Source: Mycobacterium scrofulaceum (lineage in GTDB: Bacteria; Actinomycetota; Actinomycetes; Mycobacteriales; Mycobacteriaceae). Taken from it: a stretch of 64,000 nucleotides of DNA. Positions 8,850-17,833 of this stretch are shown in pieces. The DNA is taken from positions 1 to 64,000 of the forward strand of contig NZ_LZJW01000042.1 in assembly GCF_001667885.1 (NCBI RefSeq), read 5' to 3'. The notes under the pieces were generated by a model that saw only the letters and a list, made by a program, of their open reading frames with translations, ran no database searches and was not told the DNA's origin. Within the stretch, counting starts at the first letter, position 1. Every line of letters starts with the position of its first letter. Both the position numbers and the translations under genes were made by a program.

Positions 8850-9358
8850 CGCACGCCCTCTTTGGCGTAGACGACGCGCAGCACGTGCCCGAGCTCCGGG
8901 CCCATCACCAGCTCCGCCAGCTCGCCGAACGTCGCGACGAACTCCGGGCCGTGCGGCGGCTCGGCCTGACACAGGTGGTGAGCGACCTCGTGCAGCACCA
9001 CTAGTTCGCGTAGCGCCCAGTCGGCGGTGTCGCGGTCGGGAACCGCGATTACGCCTGTGCCGTCGCGGGATTCATAGTGGGCCGCGGTGGCGGCCCGTCG
9101 CGGCCGCACCCGCAACGGCGGGACGGAAGGCCACCGCCGGCGCACCGCCGGCAACGCAAGCACCTGGTCAACATAGCGCTGTGCGGCCGAAACCGAGCCG
9201 AATCGTCCCTCCGGCGGCAGCGTGAGCTGGGCGCCGAAGAAGTCCACGACCGGCGATCCGTGCTCGGCGGCGCGGTCGAACAGCGTCCGGACGAACTCCT
9301 CGGCCGCGTAAACCCTGGCCCGCTGGGAGTCCCTCTTGGCGGAGCGCCCCGGGCTCAC
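8846..9358 (-). CDS. Zinc metallopeptidase-like protein, TIGR04338-type (Rv0185-like)
   Basis: A 170-residue soluble protein with the zinc-binding motif HEVAHH near residue 133, followed by a later His in PPHGPEF that could be the third ligand. It resembles Rv0185 and the actinobacterial TIGR04338 metallohydrolase family; substrates are unknown. Its ATG overlaps the TGA of the DUF2786 gene (ATGA) and its own TGA overlaps the bglS GTG, so translation of all three is likely coupled. Confidence 0.85.
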   Translation of the reverse strand: MSPGRSAKRDSQRARVYAAEEFVRTLFDRAAEHGSPVVDFFGAQLTLPPEGRFGSVSAAQRYVDQVLALPAVRRRWPSVPPLRVRPRRAATAAHYESRDGTGVIAVPDRDTADWALRELVVLHEVAHHLCQAEPPHGPEFVATFGELAELVMGPELGHVLRVVYAKEGVR

Positions 9359-10104
9359 CGGCCCAACGGGGTGCGCGCGCCCGGCAGTTCGGGGCTGCTG
9401 CCCAGCCGCGCCCGCCGGCCGGCCCGATCCCCCGCGCGCCGCGCGGCCGAGGAATAGCCGGCCGTGGCCCGGCTGACCTGATAGGTGCCGCGCGCCTTCG
9501 ACGCGCTGCGGTAGTAGTCGCGCAGCTCGACGTCCTTGTCCCGCAACGCAATCGCCGTGCCGGGCGGGCGACGGCGGTCCTTGGTGGCCTCGCGCCGGGC
9601 CTCGTCGCGGGCCTCCGCCAGGCGCTGGCCGACGCGCGCACCGAAGGCCAGCTGGAAGTTCAGCCGCGCGGTGATGGTGGGTGTCGGCCGGTGTGCGCCC
9701 GACGCCAGGTACGCGTCCGACGCCCGCACCATCTGGACGACCAGGCTGGCGTACAAGGCGTGGGTGGCGTCGATGTCCTCGGCGAACCCGTAGGCGTAGA
9801 CGAACGTCGAGTTCGATGCCACGTCACAGCGCACGTCGTTGGCCATCGCGATCAACACGAACAGCTGCACATAGGTCCGCAGCCCTCTGGTGCCGGCGTT
9901 CCCGATGGTGATGGTCCGCTGCGTCGGGGCCTGCGCCGGCGATCGGTTCGCCGCATGGGACCGCGCCACCGCCAAGTCGATGGATGACGCCGTGGCCAGC
10001 CGCTGCGCGGCGCTCATGAAGGCCTCCGCCTCGTGCGGGTTGTCGGTGCCTTCGGCCTGACGCAACAGTGCGGCGATGCGGGCCAGCATTTTGTCGTCGG
10101 TCAT
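9355..10104 (-). CDS. DUF2786 domain protein (Rv0184-like)
   Basis: A 249-residue protein, the length of Rv0184. An N-terminal DUF2786 segment (residues 1-45, KMLARIAALLRQAEGT followed by NPHEAEAFM) is followed by a helical domain and a basic, Arg/Ala-rich tail. Function is unknown; such proteins are often found beside SprT-like or metallopeptidase-like genes, as here. ATG 10104 was chosen: TATTTT (minus strand, 10117-10112) ends seven bases before it, a typical leaderless promoter. A TTG at 10113 is the alternative. Confidence 0.85.
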   Translation of the reverse strand: MTDDKMLARIAALLRQAEGTDNPHEAEAFMSAAQRLATASSIDLAVARSHAANRSPAQAPTQRTITIGNAGTRGLRTYVQLFVLIAMANDVRCDVASNSTFVYAYGFAEDIDATHALYASLVVQMVRASDAYLASGAHRPTPTITARLNFQLAFGARVGQRLAEARDEARREATKDRRRPPGTAIALRDKDVELRDYYRSASKARGTYQVSRATAGYSSAARRAGDRAGRRARLGSSPELPGARTPLGR

Positions 10105-10141
10105 ATGCGCCAAAATACGGGAGCGTTACGACACTTCCGCC

Positions 10142-10984
<843 letters not shown>

Positions 10985-11057
10985 CTAGTCATTACGGGCA
11001 GCGTAATGGCTGCCGGTGCCGGTCGCCCCGCCAGACACTGTCGTAGGCTTTCCCATC

Positions 11058-12059
11058 GTGGGACTGCTTGCGCAAAACGCCACAGACTCCGACCTCGCTC
11101 CCAGGGTCGGCGGTGACTTCTCGACGCACGCCGAACCGTACCGCCGCGAGCTGCTCGCCCACTGCTACCGGATGACCGGGTCGCTGCACGACGCTGAGGA
11201 CCTGGTGCAGGAAACGTTGTTGCGCGCGTGGAAGGCCTACGACCGCTTCGAGGGCAAGTCCTCGATGCGGACGTGGCTGCACCGCATCGCCACCAACACC
11301 TGCCTGAGCGCGCTGGAGGGCAGGCAACGCCGGCCGCTGCCGACCGGATTGGGCGCCCCCAGCGCCGACCCGACCGCCGAACTGCAGGAGCGGGGCGAGG
11401 TGCCCTGGCTGGAGCCACTCCCGGACCTGACGAACGACCCGGCCGACCCATCGGTCATCGTGGGGTCGAAAGAGTCGGTCCGGCTGGCGTTTGTCGCTGC
11501 GCTGCAACATCTCTCACCGCGGCAGCGCGCCGTGCTGTTGCTGCGCGACGTGTTGCAGTGGAAGGCCGCCGAAGTGGCCGACGCGATCGGCACCACCACG
11601 ACCGCCGTCAACAGTTTGCTGCAGCGCGCCCGGACCCAGCTGGACGCCGTCGGGCCCAGCTCGGGCGACCGGTTGGCGGCACCGGATTCCCCGGAGACCC
11701 AGGACCTGCTGGCGCGCTATATCGCCGCCTTCGAGGCCTACGACATCGACCGCCTGGTCGAACTGTTCACCGCCGAGGCCATCTGGGAGATGCCGCCGTA
11801 CGTCGGGTGGTATCGCGGTGCCCGGGACATCGTCACCCTCATTCACCAGCACTGCCCCGCCGAGGATCCCGGCGACATGCGCCTGTTGCCGCTGGTCGCC
11901 AACGGTCAGCCCGCCGCCGCCATGTACATGCGTACCGGCGATCGGCACGTGCCCTTCCAGCTGCACGTGCTCGACGTGTGCGGCGGCACGGTGTCGCACG
12001 TGGTCGCCTTCCTCGACGAGAAGCTGTTCGCGAAGTTCGGGCTGCCGGAGGCGTTATGA
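11058..12059 (+). CDS. sigG: ECF sigma factor SigG with C-terminal SnoaL-like domain
   Basis: A 333-residue extracytoplasmic-function sigma factor matching Rv0182c. Sigma2 covers about 25-90 (LLAHCYRMTGSLHDAEDLVQ, read in part), sigma4 about 150-200 (HLSPRQRAVLLLRDVLQW and the helix-turn-helix TTTTAVNSLLQRAR), and a SnoaL/NTF2-like domain (about 225-333) replaces the usual linkage to a separate anti-sigma factor. GTG 11058 was chosen because TAGGCT (11044-11049) sits eight bases before it, suggesting a leaderless mRNA. The stop overlaps the ATG of the next gene (ATGA). SigG of M. tuberculosis responds to DNA damage and survival in macrophages. Confidence 0.9.
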   Translation: MGLLAQNATDSDLAPRVGGDFSTHAEPYRRELLAHCYRMTGSLHDAEDLVQETLLRAWKAYDRFEGKSSMRTWLHRIATNTCLSALEGRQRRPLPTGLGAPSADPTAELQERGEVPWLEPLPDLTNDPADPSVIVGSKESVRLAFVAALQHLSPRQRAVLLLRDVLQWKAAEVADAIGTTTTAVNSLLQRARTQLDAVGPSSGDRLAAPDSPETQDLLARYIAAFEAYDIDRLVELFTAEAIWEMPPYVGWYRGARDIVTLIHQHCPAEDPGDMRLLPLVANGQPAAAMYMRTGDRHVPFQLHVLDVCGGTVSHVVAFLDEKLFAKFGLPEAL

Positions 12060-13471
12060 CATACATCGACGTCACGCCCGCGTCCGGAAAGCCGCTTCTG
12101 CTGTTGGGCGCGTTCGACATCGGCAGCGTCGGTTACGCCGCCGAAGAGTTCTTCGTCGCCGGCACGGCCTCGGCCTACGCGCCGAAGGGCGAGCTCGGCC
12201 CGGACGGTCGCTGGGACGTAACACCCGGTGACACCGCCGATTACACGACTCGGATCGTGGCCATCACTCCCACCGATCCGGCCCGTTTCAACGGCACCGC
12301 GCTGGTCGAGTGGCTCAACGTGAGCGGCGGCATCGACGCGCCGGCCGTATGGATGATGGCGCACCGTGAAATCGTCCGCGCGGGCTACGCCTACGTCGCC
12401 GTCTCCGTGCAGAAGGTGGGGATCGACGGCGGCGCCAGCCTGCTCGGGATGGACATGTCGCTGAAGACCCAAGATCCGGCCCGCTACGGGAGCTTGCATC
12501 ACCCGGGCGACGCCTACGCGTACGACATCTTCTCCCAGGCAGGCGAACTCGTCAGGGATCGGGGCGACGGCATCCTGGGCGGGCTGCATCCGCAACACGT
12601 CATCGGGATCGGCGAGTCGCAATCGGCGATGTTCCTCACCACCTACGTCAACGCCGTCGATCCGCTCGCCCAGGTTTACGACGGCTTTCTGGTGCACTCC
12701 CGATTCGGGCCCGCCGCACCACTCGACGGTGTCTCGCTGATCGAGGGTTTGGAATCCTCCCGGGGGTCGCAACAGGCGGTGAAGTTCCGTCCGGACCTGC
12801 GCGTCCCGCTGCTCGCGGTCATCACCGAGACCGACCTGTTCGGCCATGTGCCGCTTGGCTATTACTCGGCGCGGCAACCCGACAACGACATGTTGCGGGT
12901 GTGGGAGATTCCCGGCGCCGCCCACGCCGACAACTACACCATTCAGGTGGCCCCGATCGACTCCGGTTCGGCCCCGCTGGCCGACATCGTGGCCGCCTAC
13001 GCGCCGACCAACATGCTGATGGGTCAGGAACTCGACCACTACATCAACTTCGGCCCGCAGCACCACTACGTGGTGCAGGCCGCGGTGGCCGCGCTCGACG
13101 GGTGGGTCCGCACCGGCGAGCCGGCGCCGTCCGCCGCGCCGATCGCCATGAGCGAGTCCGAGTCACCCCAGCTTCTGCTCGACGCCAACGGCCTTGCCCG
13201 CGGCGGCATCCGGAGCCCCTGGGTCGACGTGCCGGTCGCCCGCACGTCCGGCGTCACCACGGACGAAAACCTGATGGCCGCGATCTTCGGGTCCGGTGAA
13301 CCCTTCGACACCGACACGGTGGGCCGCCTCTACCCGGGCGGCAAAGCGGAGTACCTGGAGCGTTTCACCGCCGCGCTCGACGAGGCCATCGACGCTCGCT
13401 TCATCCTGCCTGCTGACCGCACCGAGATCCTGGCGCTGGCCGACGCGACATACCCCGGCGGCAGCGCCTAG
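12056..13471 (+). CDS. Alpha/beta hydrolase-domain protein coupled to sigG
   Basis: A 471-residue protein of the alpha/beta hydrolase-domain family often annotated Abhydrolase_10. The probable nucleophile elbow is GIGESQSAMF near residue 186. Other conserved elements are NVSGGIDAP, the YAYDIFSQAG segment and a likely catalytic His in PGAAHADNY. There is no signal peptide. The ATG overlaps the sigG stop (ATGA), so it is translated with the sigma factor. M. tuberculosis has pirin next to sigG at this place. The long open frame continuing upstream from 11228 in this phase is the shadow of sigG. Confidence 0.8.
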   Translation: MTYIDVTPASGKPLLLLGAFDIGSVGYAAEEFFVAGTASAYAPKGELGPDGRWDVTPGDTADYTTRIVAITPTDPARFNGTALVEWLNVSGGIDAPAVWMMAHREIVRAGYAYVAVSVQKVGIDGGASLLGMDMSLKTQDPARYGSLHHPGDAYAYDIFSQAGELVRDRGDGILGGLHPQHVIGIGESQSAMFLTTYVNAVDPLAQVYDGFLVHSRFGPAAPLDGVSLIEGLESSRGSQQAVKFRPDLRVPLLAVITETDLFGHVPLGYYSARQPDNDMLRVWEIPGAAHADNYTIQVAPIDSGSAPLADIVAAYAPTNMLMGQELDHYINFGPQHHYVVQAAVAALDGWVRTGEPAPSAAPIAMSESESPQLLLDANGLARGGIRSPWVDVPVARTSGVTTDENLMAAIFGSGEPFDTDTVGRLYPGGKAEYLERFTAALDEAIDARFILPADRTEILALADATYPGGSA

Positions 13472-14601
13472 AACAGCCGGCTGTCCGGTGCGGGCCCCGG
13501 CACCGGTCGGACCAGGCCCGCCCCGGTGACCAGCGGCAGATCCAGCGCCGAGAGCAGCCCGGGCGGGGCCGCGCACACCGCCGGGATGGCATTGACCATC
13601 CGCGAGGCGCCCGCGATGCGAGCACCCAGGTCGTGGTCGTGGTCTTCGGCCATCTCGAATTCACACCGCATCGCGGGCGATCCCTCGATCTCCACCCGAT
13701 AGAGGCCGCGTCCGGAGGCCTGCCCGTAGCCGAGGTCTTTCGGAGGGATCGAGATGTGAGGTTGCGGCCAGTCCGGCGCGATGTCGTCGCGCATCCGCGT
13801 GACGTGGTCGAGGACGAAAGTCGGCTTGCCGCCGACGTATCCGGTCAGCGTGGAGCGCATGGCAGCGATCGTCCCGGCGGCGATGTGGCCGGTGGGTGTG
13901 TCGAAGGATTCGGTGGCGGGGATGCGTTCGTTGCTTTCCTCGATGTCGTCGATCTTGACGCCCAGACCGGCGGCGAGCTGATGCAGGACCGGCCCCCAGC
14001 CGAAGGTGAACATTCCCGGTTGGGCCGCGAACGCCTGGTACTCCGGGGGCTTGCCGAATCCCAGGATCTCGTACACCGCGGCCTGATCCGGGTACGTGGC
14101 GTAGTTGAACATCTCCGTCACCCGGACCGACTCGATGACGCGTGAGACGCCCGTGAGCACCAGCGGCAGAACGTCATTGGCGAACCCGGAGTCGATGCCG
14201 GTGGTGAAGAACGACGCACCGCCGTCGAGCGCGGCCTGCCGCAGCGGGTCGGTGAACGCCGCGTCGACACCGTCGGGAAAGACCAGCGGCACAACCGAAC
14301 ACGACACCACGTTCTTACCCGCGCGCAGGATCGAGACCATGTCCCCGACGGCCTCCAGCGGCCGCAGGTTGGCGCCGGCGGCGTACACCACCGCGTCGGC
14401 GTCGCCGGCGAGCAGCGCCGACGGGTCCTGGGTGGCGGTCACCCCGACCGGCGCGATCCCGCACAACTCCCCCGCGTCGCGCCCCGCCTTGGCGTCGCTG
14501 TGCACGACGACGTCGACCAGTTCCAGCTCCGGGTGGTCGATCACGCCGCGCAAGGCGATCACCCCCATCGAGCCCGGCCCCCACACTCCCACCTTGATCA
14601 C
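13468..14601 (-). CDS. DapB-like NAD(P)-dependent dehydrogenase (first of two)
   Basis: A 377-residue oxidoreductase with an N-terminal Rossmann fold like dihydrodipicolinate reductase (GVWGPGSMG at residues 5-13) and a long C-terminal domain. Such proteins are often annotated as dihydrodipicolinate reductase or amine dehydrogenase-like; the substrate is unknown. It is a paralog of the gene at 58111-59211; both share SGF/PGFANDVLPLVL-type and IVNAIPAV-type segments and end in a LDLPLVTG motif. The GTG start has AGGAG about ten bases upstream. It diverges from the IclR regulator across a palindrome, and its stop shares CTAG with the convergent hydrolase gene. Confidence 0.75.
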   Translation of the reverse strand: MIKVGVWGPGSMGVIALRGVIDHPELELVDVVVHSDAKAGRDAGELCGIAPVGVTATQDPSALLAGDADAVVYAAGANLRPLEAVGDMVSILRAGKNVVSCSVVPLVFPDGVDAAFTDPLRQAALDGGASFFTTGIDSGFANDVLPLVLTGVSRVIESVRVTEMFNYATYPDQAAVYEILGFGKPPEYQAFAAQPGMFTFGWGPVLHQLAAGLGVKIDDIEESNERIPATESFDTPTGHIAAGTIAAMRSTLTGYVGGKPTFVLDHVTRMRDDIAPDWPQPHISIPPKDLGYGQASGRGLYRVEIEGSPAMRCEFEMAEDHDHDLGARIAGASRMVNAIPAVCAAPPGLLSALDLPLVTGAGLVRPVPGPAPDSRLF

Positions 14602-14612
14602 TGCGGATCATC

Positions 14613-14626
14613 TCCTAATATTAGGA
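14613..14626. promoter_or_regulatory. Candidate IclR operator palindrome
   Basis: The perfect 14-bp palindrome TCCTAATATTAGGA lies in the 60-bp gap between the divergent DapB-like and IclR genes. A related half-site, ATTTGGACG at 14641-14649, lies 21 bp (two helical turns) from ATTAGGACG at 14620-14628. The AT-rich palindrome stands out in this GC-rich setting and is the best candidate for autoregulatory binding by the IclR protein (inference). Confidence 0.55.
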
Positions 14627-14661
14627 CGCATACGATTAGAATTTGGACGGATCGTAGGGAG

Positions 14662-15534
14662 GTGAGCATCGGTACGTCAACCGCCAAATCGCCGCCCACC
14701 GGTCGGGTCGTCGACGTGCTTGCGGCGCTTGCGGATTCGCCGACGGGACTGACGTCCGCCGAGGTGGCGAAGCGCTGCGCGATCAGCACGTCCACCTGCG
14801 CCCTGGTGCTGGCCGAACTGGAAGGGCGCGCCTGGGTGGCGCGCCGCGAAGATCGCCGCTACGTGCTGGGCAGCGGCCTCTTCGGATTGGTTCACGGACT
14901 GCGGGCGCAGTTCCCGCTGCTGGACCGGGGCCGCGACGCCCTGCGTTTTCTGCATGACACGCTCGGCGCCGGTTGCTCCATGTCGAAGATCGGCGGGCGG
15001 CACCTGATCACCGTGGACGCGGTCGGCCACGGGACCGACGGCGGGCAAGCCGTCGGCCAGCGCTTCCCCATCGACCCGCCGTTCGGCCTGGTCGCCATGG
15101 CCTGGCGCGACGACGAATTCGTCCGGACCTGGCTGCACCGGGTGATGCCGCGGCTGACCCGGGCGGAAGTCGCCGAACACCAACGGGTGCTCGCCGACAT
15201 TCGCGCCCGTGGGTACGGCGCGTGGCGATTCGACGACACCCACCAGTCGCTCCACGATCGGCTGACGGAGGTGCTGGCCTCCCTGGAGCCGACGGCGAGG
15301 GTGACCCGCCAGCTCACCACGCTGATGACGATGGTGACGCTGCAGTCCGTCACCGATGCGCTCGAAACCGACTTGGCGGCAGCCGAATTCGTCGTGCTGC
15401 CGATCTTCGGGCCGGACGGCCAGCCCGAGTATCAGATCGAGATCCACCTGGGCCGCTCGCCCGGGCTGACCCTGCCCGAGCTCGACGCCGCGCTTCGGCA
15501 TGCCCAGGGGATGCTCGCCGCGACCGTGTCCTAG
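14662..15534 (+). CDS. IclR-family transcriptional regulator
   Basis: A 290-residue regulator with an N-terminal winged helix-turn-helix (about 10-70, GLTSAEVAKRCAISTSTCALV read in part) and a ligand-binding C-terminal domain with GAGCSMSKIGG and PIDPPFGLVAMAW. GTG 14662 is the first plausible start after the operator region, directly preceded by AGGGAG. It diverges from the DapB-like dehydrogenase, which it probably controls together with itself. M. tuberculosis lacks it at this position. Confidence 0.8.
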   Translation: MSIGTSTAKSPPTGRVVDVLAALADSPTGLTSAEVAKRCAISTSTCALVLAELEGRAWVARREDRRYVLGSGLFGLVHGLRAQFPLLDRGRDALRFLHDTLGAGCSMSKIGGRHLITVDAVGHGTDGGQAVGQRFPIDPPFGLVAMAWRDDEFVRTWLHRVMPRLTRAEVAEHQRVLADIRARGYGAWRFDDTHQSLHDRLTEVLASLEPTARVTRQLTTLMTMVTLQSVTDALETDLAAAEFVVLPIFGPDGQPEYQIEIHLGRSPGLTLPELDAALRHAQGMLAATVS

Positions 15535-15562
15535 AGCCCGCGGGTCGGATTAGGCTGGGCGC

Positions 15563-16297
15563 ATGGCAGCCCACGCGGACGTTCGGCGAGCGGCCGAGCG
15601 GGCCGTCACCACGACGCCCTGGCTGACATCGCGGCACTCGTTCTCGTTCGGCGATCATTACGACCCGGAGAACACCCACCACGGATTGCTGTTGGTGAAC
15701 AACGACGACATCGTCGCGCCCGGAACCGGATTCGGCACGCATCCGCACCGGGACATGGAGATCGTGACGTGGGTCATGCGGGGTCGACTGGCGCACCGGG
15801 ATTCCATCGGCAATCATGGTGTGATCTATCCGGGTCTGGCCCAGCGCATGTCGGCGGGTAGCGGGATCCTGCATTCGGAGGAGAACGACTCATCAACGGA
15901 GCCAGTGCATTTCGTGCAGATGTGGGTGGCGCCGGACGAGGCGGGCATCGCCCCGGGCTATCAACAGCACGAAATCGACGCGGAGATGTTGGACGGCACG
16001 CTCGTGCCGGTCGCCTCGGGTATCCCCGGTCGGGACGGGGCGATTTTCCTGCACAACCGCAGTGCCGCCCTGCACGTCGCGCGGTTGCGGGCCGGTGACT
16101 CCGTGCTGCTCCCGCAGGCGCCCTACCTGCACCTCTTCGCGGCGCGGGGCGCAATCACCTGCGAGGGCGTCGGCGACCTGCACGAGGGTGACGCCGTTCG
16201 GTTCACCGACGCCGGCGGCACGCGGGTGACGGCGGACGAGCCGGCGGAACTATTGGTCTGGGAGATGCACGCGAAACTGGGCGCCACGAGCCCATAG
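15563..16297 (+). CDS. Pirin-family protein (Rv0181c-like)
   Basis: A 244-residue bicupin pirin matching Rv0181c. The N-terminal cupin carries metal ligands His60 and His62 in GTHPHRDMEIVTW, with a further His/Glu pair in the ILHSEEN segment (about 103-107). Pirins are iron proteins; some act as quercetinases or redox-linked cofactors, and the role here is unknown. TAGGCT (15551-15556) lies six bases before the ATG, giving a leaderless transcript. Confidence 0.9.
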   Translation: MAAHADVRRAAERAVTTTPWLTSRHSFSFGDHYDPENTHHGLLLVNNDDIVAPGTGFGTHPHRDMEIVTWVMRGRLAHRDSIGNHGVIYPGLAQRMSAGSGILHSEENDSSTEPVHFVQMWVAPDEAGIAPGYQQHEIDAEMLDGTLVPVASGIPGRDGAIFLHNRSAALHVARLRAGDSVLLPQAPYLHLFAARGAITCEGVGDLHEGDAVRFTDAGGTRVTADEPAELLVWEMHAKLGATSP

Positions 16298-16323
16298 AGT
16301 GGGCGTGACAGACAGGAGCCGGC

Positions 16324-17727
16324 ATGTCTCAATCGCGGCCGCAGCACGCGGCGCCCCGCCCTGACCGGAACATCAAGGCGGTCCGGACCGTGCGGTTCTG
16401 GGCGGCGCCGCTGGTCATCACGCTGGCCCTGATGTCGGCGTTGTGCGCGCTTTACCTCGGCGGCATCTTGAACCCGATGACCAACCTGCGGCACTTCCCC
16501 ATCGCGGTGGTGAACGAGGACGCCGGGCCGGCCGGCGCGGAACTCACCGGCCGCCTGGTCAACGGCCTGGACAAGAACAAGTTCGACGTCCGGGTGCTCA
16601 GCCGCGACGCCGCCAAACACCAGTTGAACACCGGGCACGTGTACGGCTCGGTGCTGATACCGCCCAGCTTCTCGTCGAAGCTGCGCGATCTGGGCGCCAG
16701 CGCGGTGTCGCCCGGTCCCGCGGAACGGCCGGTGATCACGATCTCGACGAACCCGCGGGCCGGCACGCTCGGCTCCAGCATCGCCGCCCAGACGCTCAAC
16801 ATGGCGATGGGCGTGGCGAATGGTGAAGTGGGCGAACGACTCCTCGCGCAGGTCAAGGCGCAGACCGGCGGCGCGCCGCTGGCCGGGGCCGCCGAAGAGG
16901 GCCTGTCGACGCCGATCGAGATCGAGTCGACGGTGTACAACCCGCTGCCCGAGGGCACCGGCAACGGGCTGTCGGCCTTCTATTACGCGCTCTTGCTGCT
17001 GCTCGCGGGGTTCACCGGCAGCATCGTGGTCAGCACCCTGGTCGACGCGTTACTGGGTTACGTACCAGCCGAATTCGGCCCGGTGTACCGCCTGGCCGAG
17101 CAGGTCAAGATTTCGCGATTCCAGACGCTGCTGCTCAAGTGGGCGATCATGGTGCTGCTGGGGTTGCTCACCTCGGCGGTCTATCTCGCGATCGCCCACG
17201 GGCTCGGCATGCCCATCGACCTCGGCTGGCAACTCTGGGCATACGGGGTGTTCGCGATCGCCGCGGTGGGCATCACGTCGAGTTCGTTGCTCTCCGTGCT
17301 GGGTACCGGCGGCCTGCTGGTCAGCATGTTGATCTTCGTGATCCTCGGGTTGCCCTCGGCGGGCGCCACCGTGCCCCTGGAGGCGACGCCGACCTTCTTC
17401 CGCTGGCTGGCCGAATTCGAGCCGATGCACCAGGTCTTCCTGGGCACCCGGTCGCTGCTGTACTTCAAGGGGCAGGCGGACACCGGCATCTCGCAGGCGC
17501 TGATCATGACGACGATCGGCCTGGCGATCGGGCTGCTGCTGGGCGGCATCGTCACGCACCTGTACGACCGCAAGGGATTCCACCGGATACCTGGCGCCGT
17601 CGAGATGGCGATCGCGATGGAACACCAGGCGCAGCACAAGGCGCGGCAGGGCAAGCGCGAGCGGACCGGCACCGCCACCGCCACCGAGCCGGAGACCGCT
17701 AGCGAAAGCCCAAGCGAGCAAACGTAA
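16324..17727 (+). CDS. YhgE/Pip-like ABC-2 type membrane protein (Rv0180c-like)
   Basis: A 467-residue membrane protein matching Rv0180c. One membrane segment lies near residues 25-48, then a large extracytoplasmic domain (about 50-215), then five hydrophobic segments (about 220-420) and a charged, Lys/Thr/Glu-rich cytoplasmic tail. This is the layout of YhgE/Pip and ABC-2 permease-related proteins. Function is unknown. AGGAG lies five bases before the ATG. A TAGAGT -10 hexamer (16295-16300) overlaps the end of the pirin gene, so it may have its own promoter as well as read-through. Confidence 0.85.
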   Translation: MSQSRPQHAAPRPDRNIKAVRTVRFWAAPLVITLALMSALCALYLGGILNPMTNLRHFPIAVVNEDAGPAGAELTGRLVNGLDKNKFDVRVLSRDAAKHQLNTGHVYGSVLIPPSFSSKLRDLGASAVSPGPAERPVITISTNPRAGTLGSSIAAQTLNMAMGVANGEVGERLLAQVKAQTGGAPLAGAAEEGLSTPIEIESTVYNPLPEGTGNGLSAFYYALLLLLAGFTGSIVVSTLVDALLGYVPAEFGPVYRLAEQVKISRFQTLLLKWAIMVLLGLLTSAVYLAIAHGLGMPIDLGWQLWAYGVFAIAAVGITSSSLLSVLGTGGLLVSMLIFVILGLPSAGATVPLEATPTFFRWLAEFEPMHQVFLGTRSLLYFKGQADTGISQALIMTTIGLAIGLLLGGIVTHLYDRKGFHRIPGAVEMAIAMEHQAQHKARQGKRERTGTATATEPETASESPSEQT

Positions 17728-17766
17728 TTCGACCGCCGCCCGAGCGTCATCCGCCCGTTATCTAAA

Positions 17767-17795
17767 TTGACAGTGTGACGGATGTGACTGATGAT
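17767..17795 (+). promoter_or_regulatory. Candidate lprO promoter
   Basis: A perfect TTGACA (17767-17772) and GATGAT (17790-17795) are separated by 17 bp in the 106-bp gap before lprO. The -35 is consensus and the -10 is weak. Confidence 0.45.
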
Positions 17796-17833
17796 GTTTT
17801 TGTTGCATCCAGATTCGGGCGGAAAGGGCGATC

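Noticed and set aside
7521-8870. Open frame of 449 codons opposite bglS
   Set aside because: BglS on the other strand has intact GH3 motifs; this frame has none.
11228-12055. Upstream extension of the alpha/beta hydrolase frame through sigG
   Set aside because: The extension is the out-of-frame reading of sigG; the ATGA overlap at 12056 gives a natural start.
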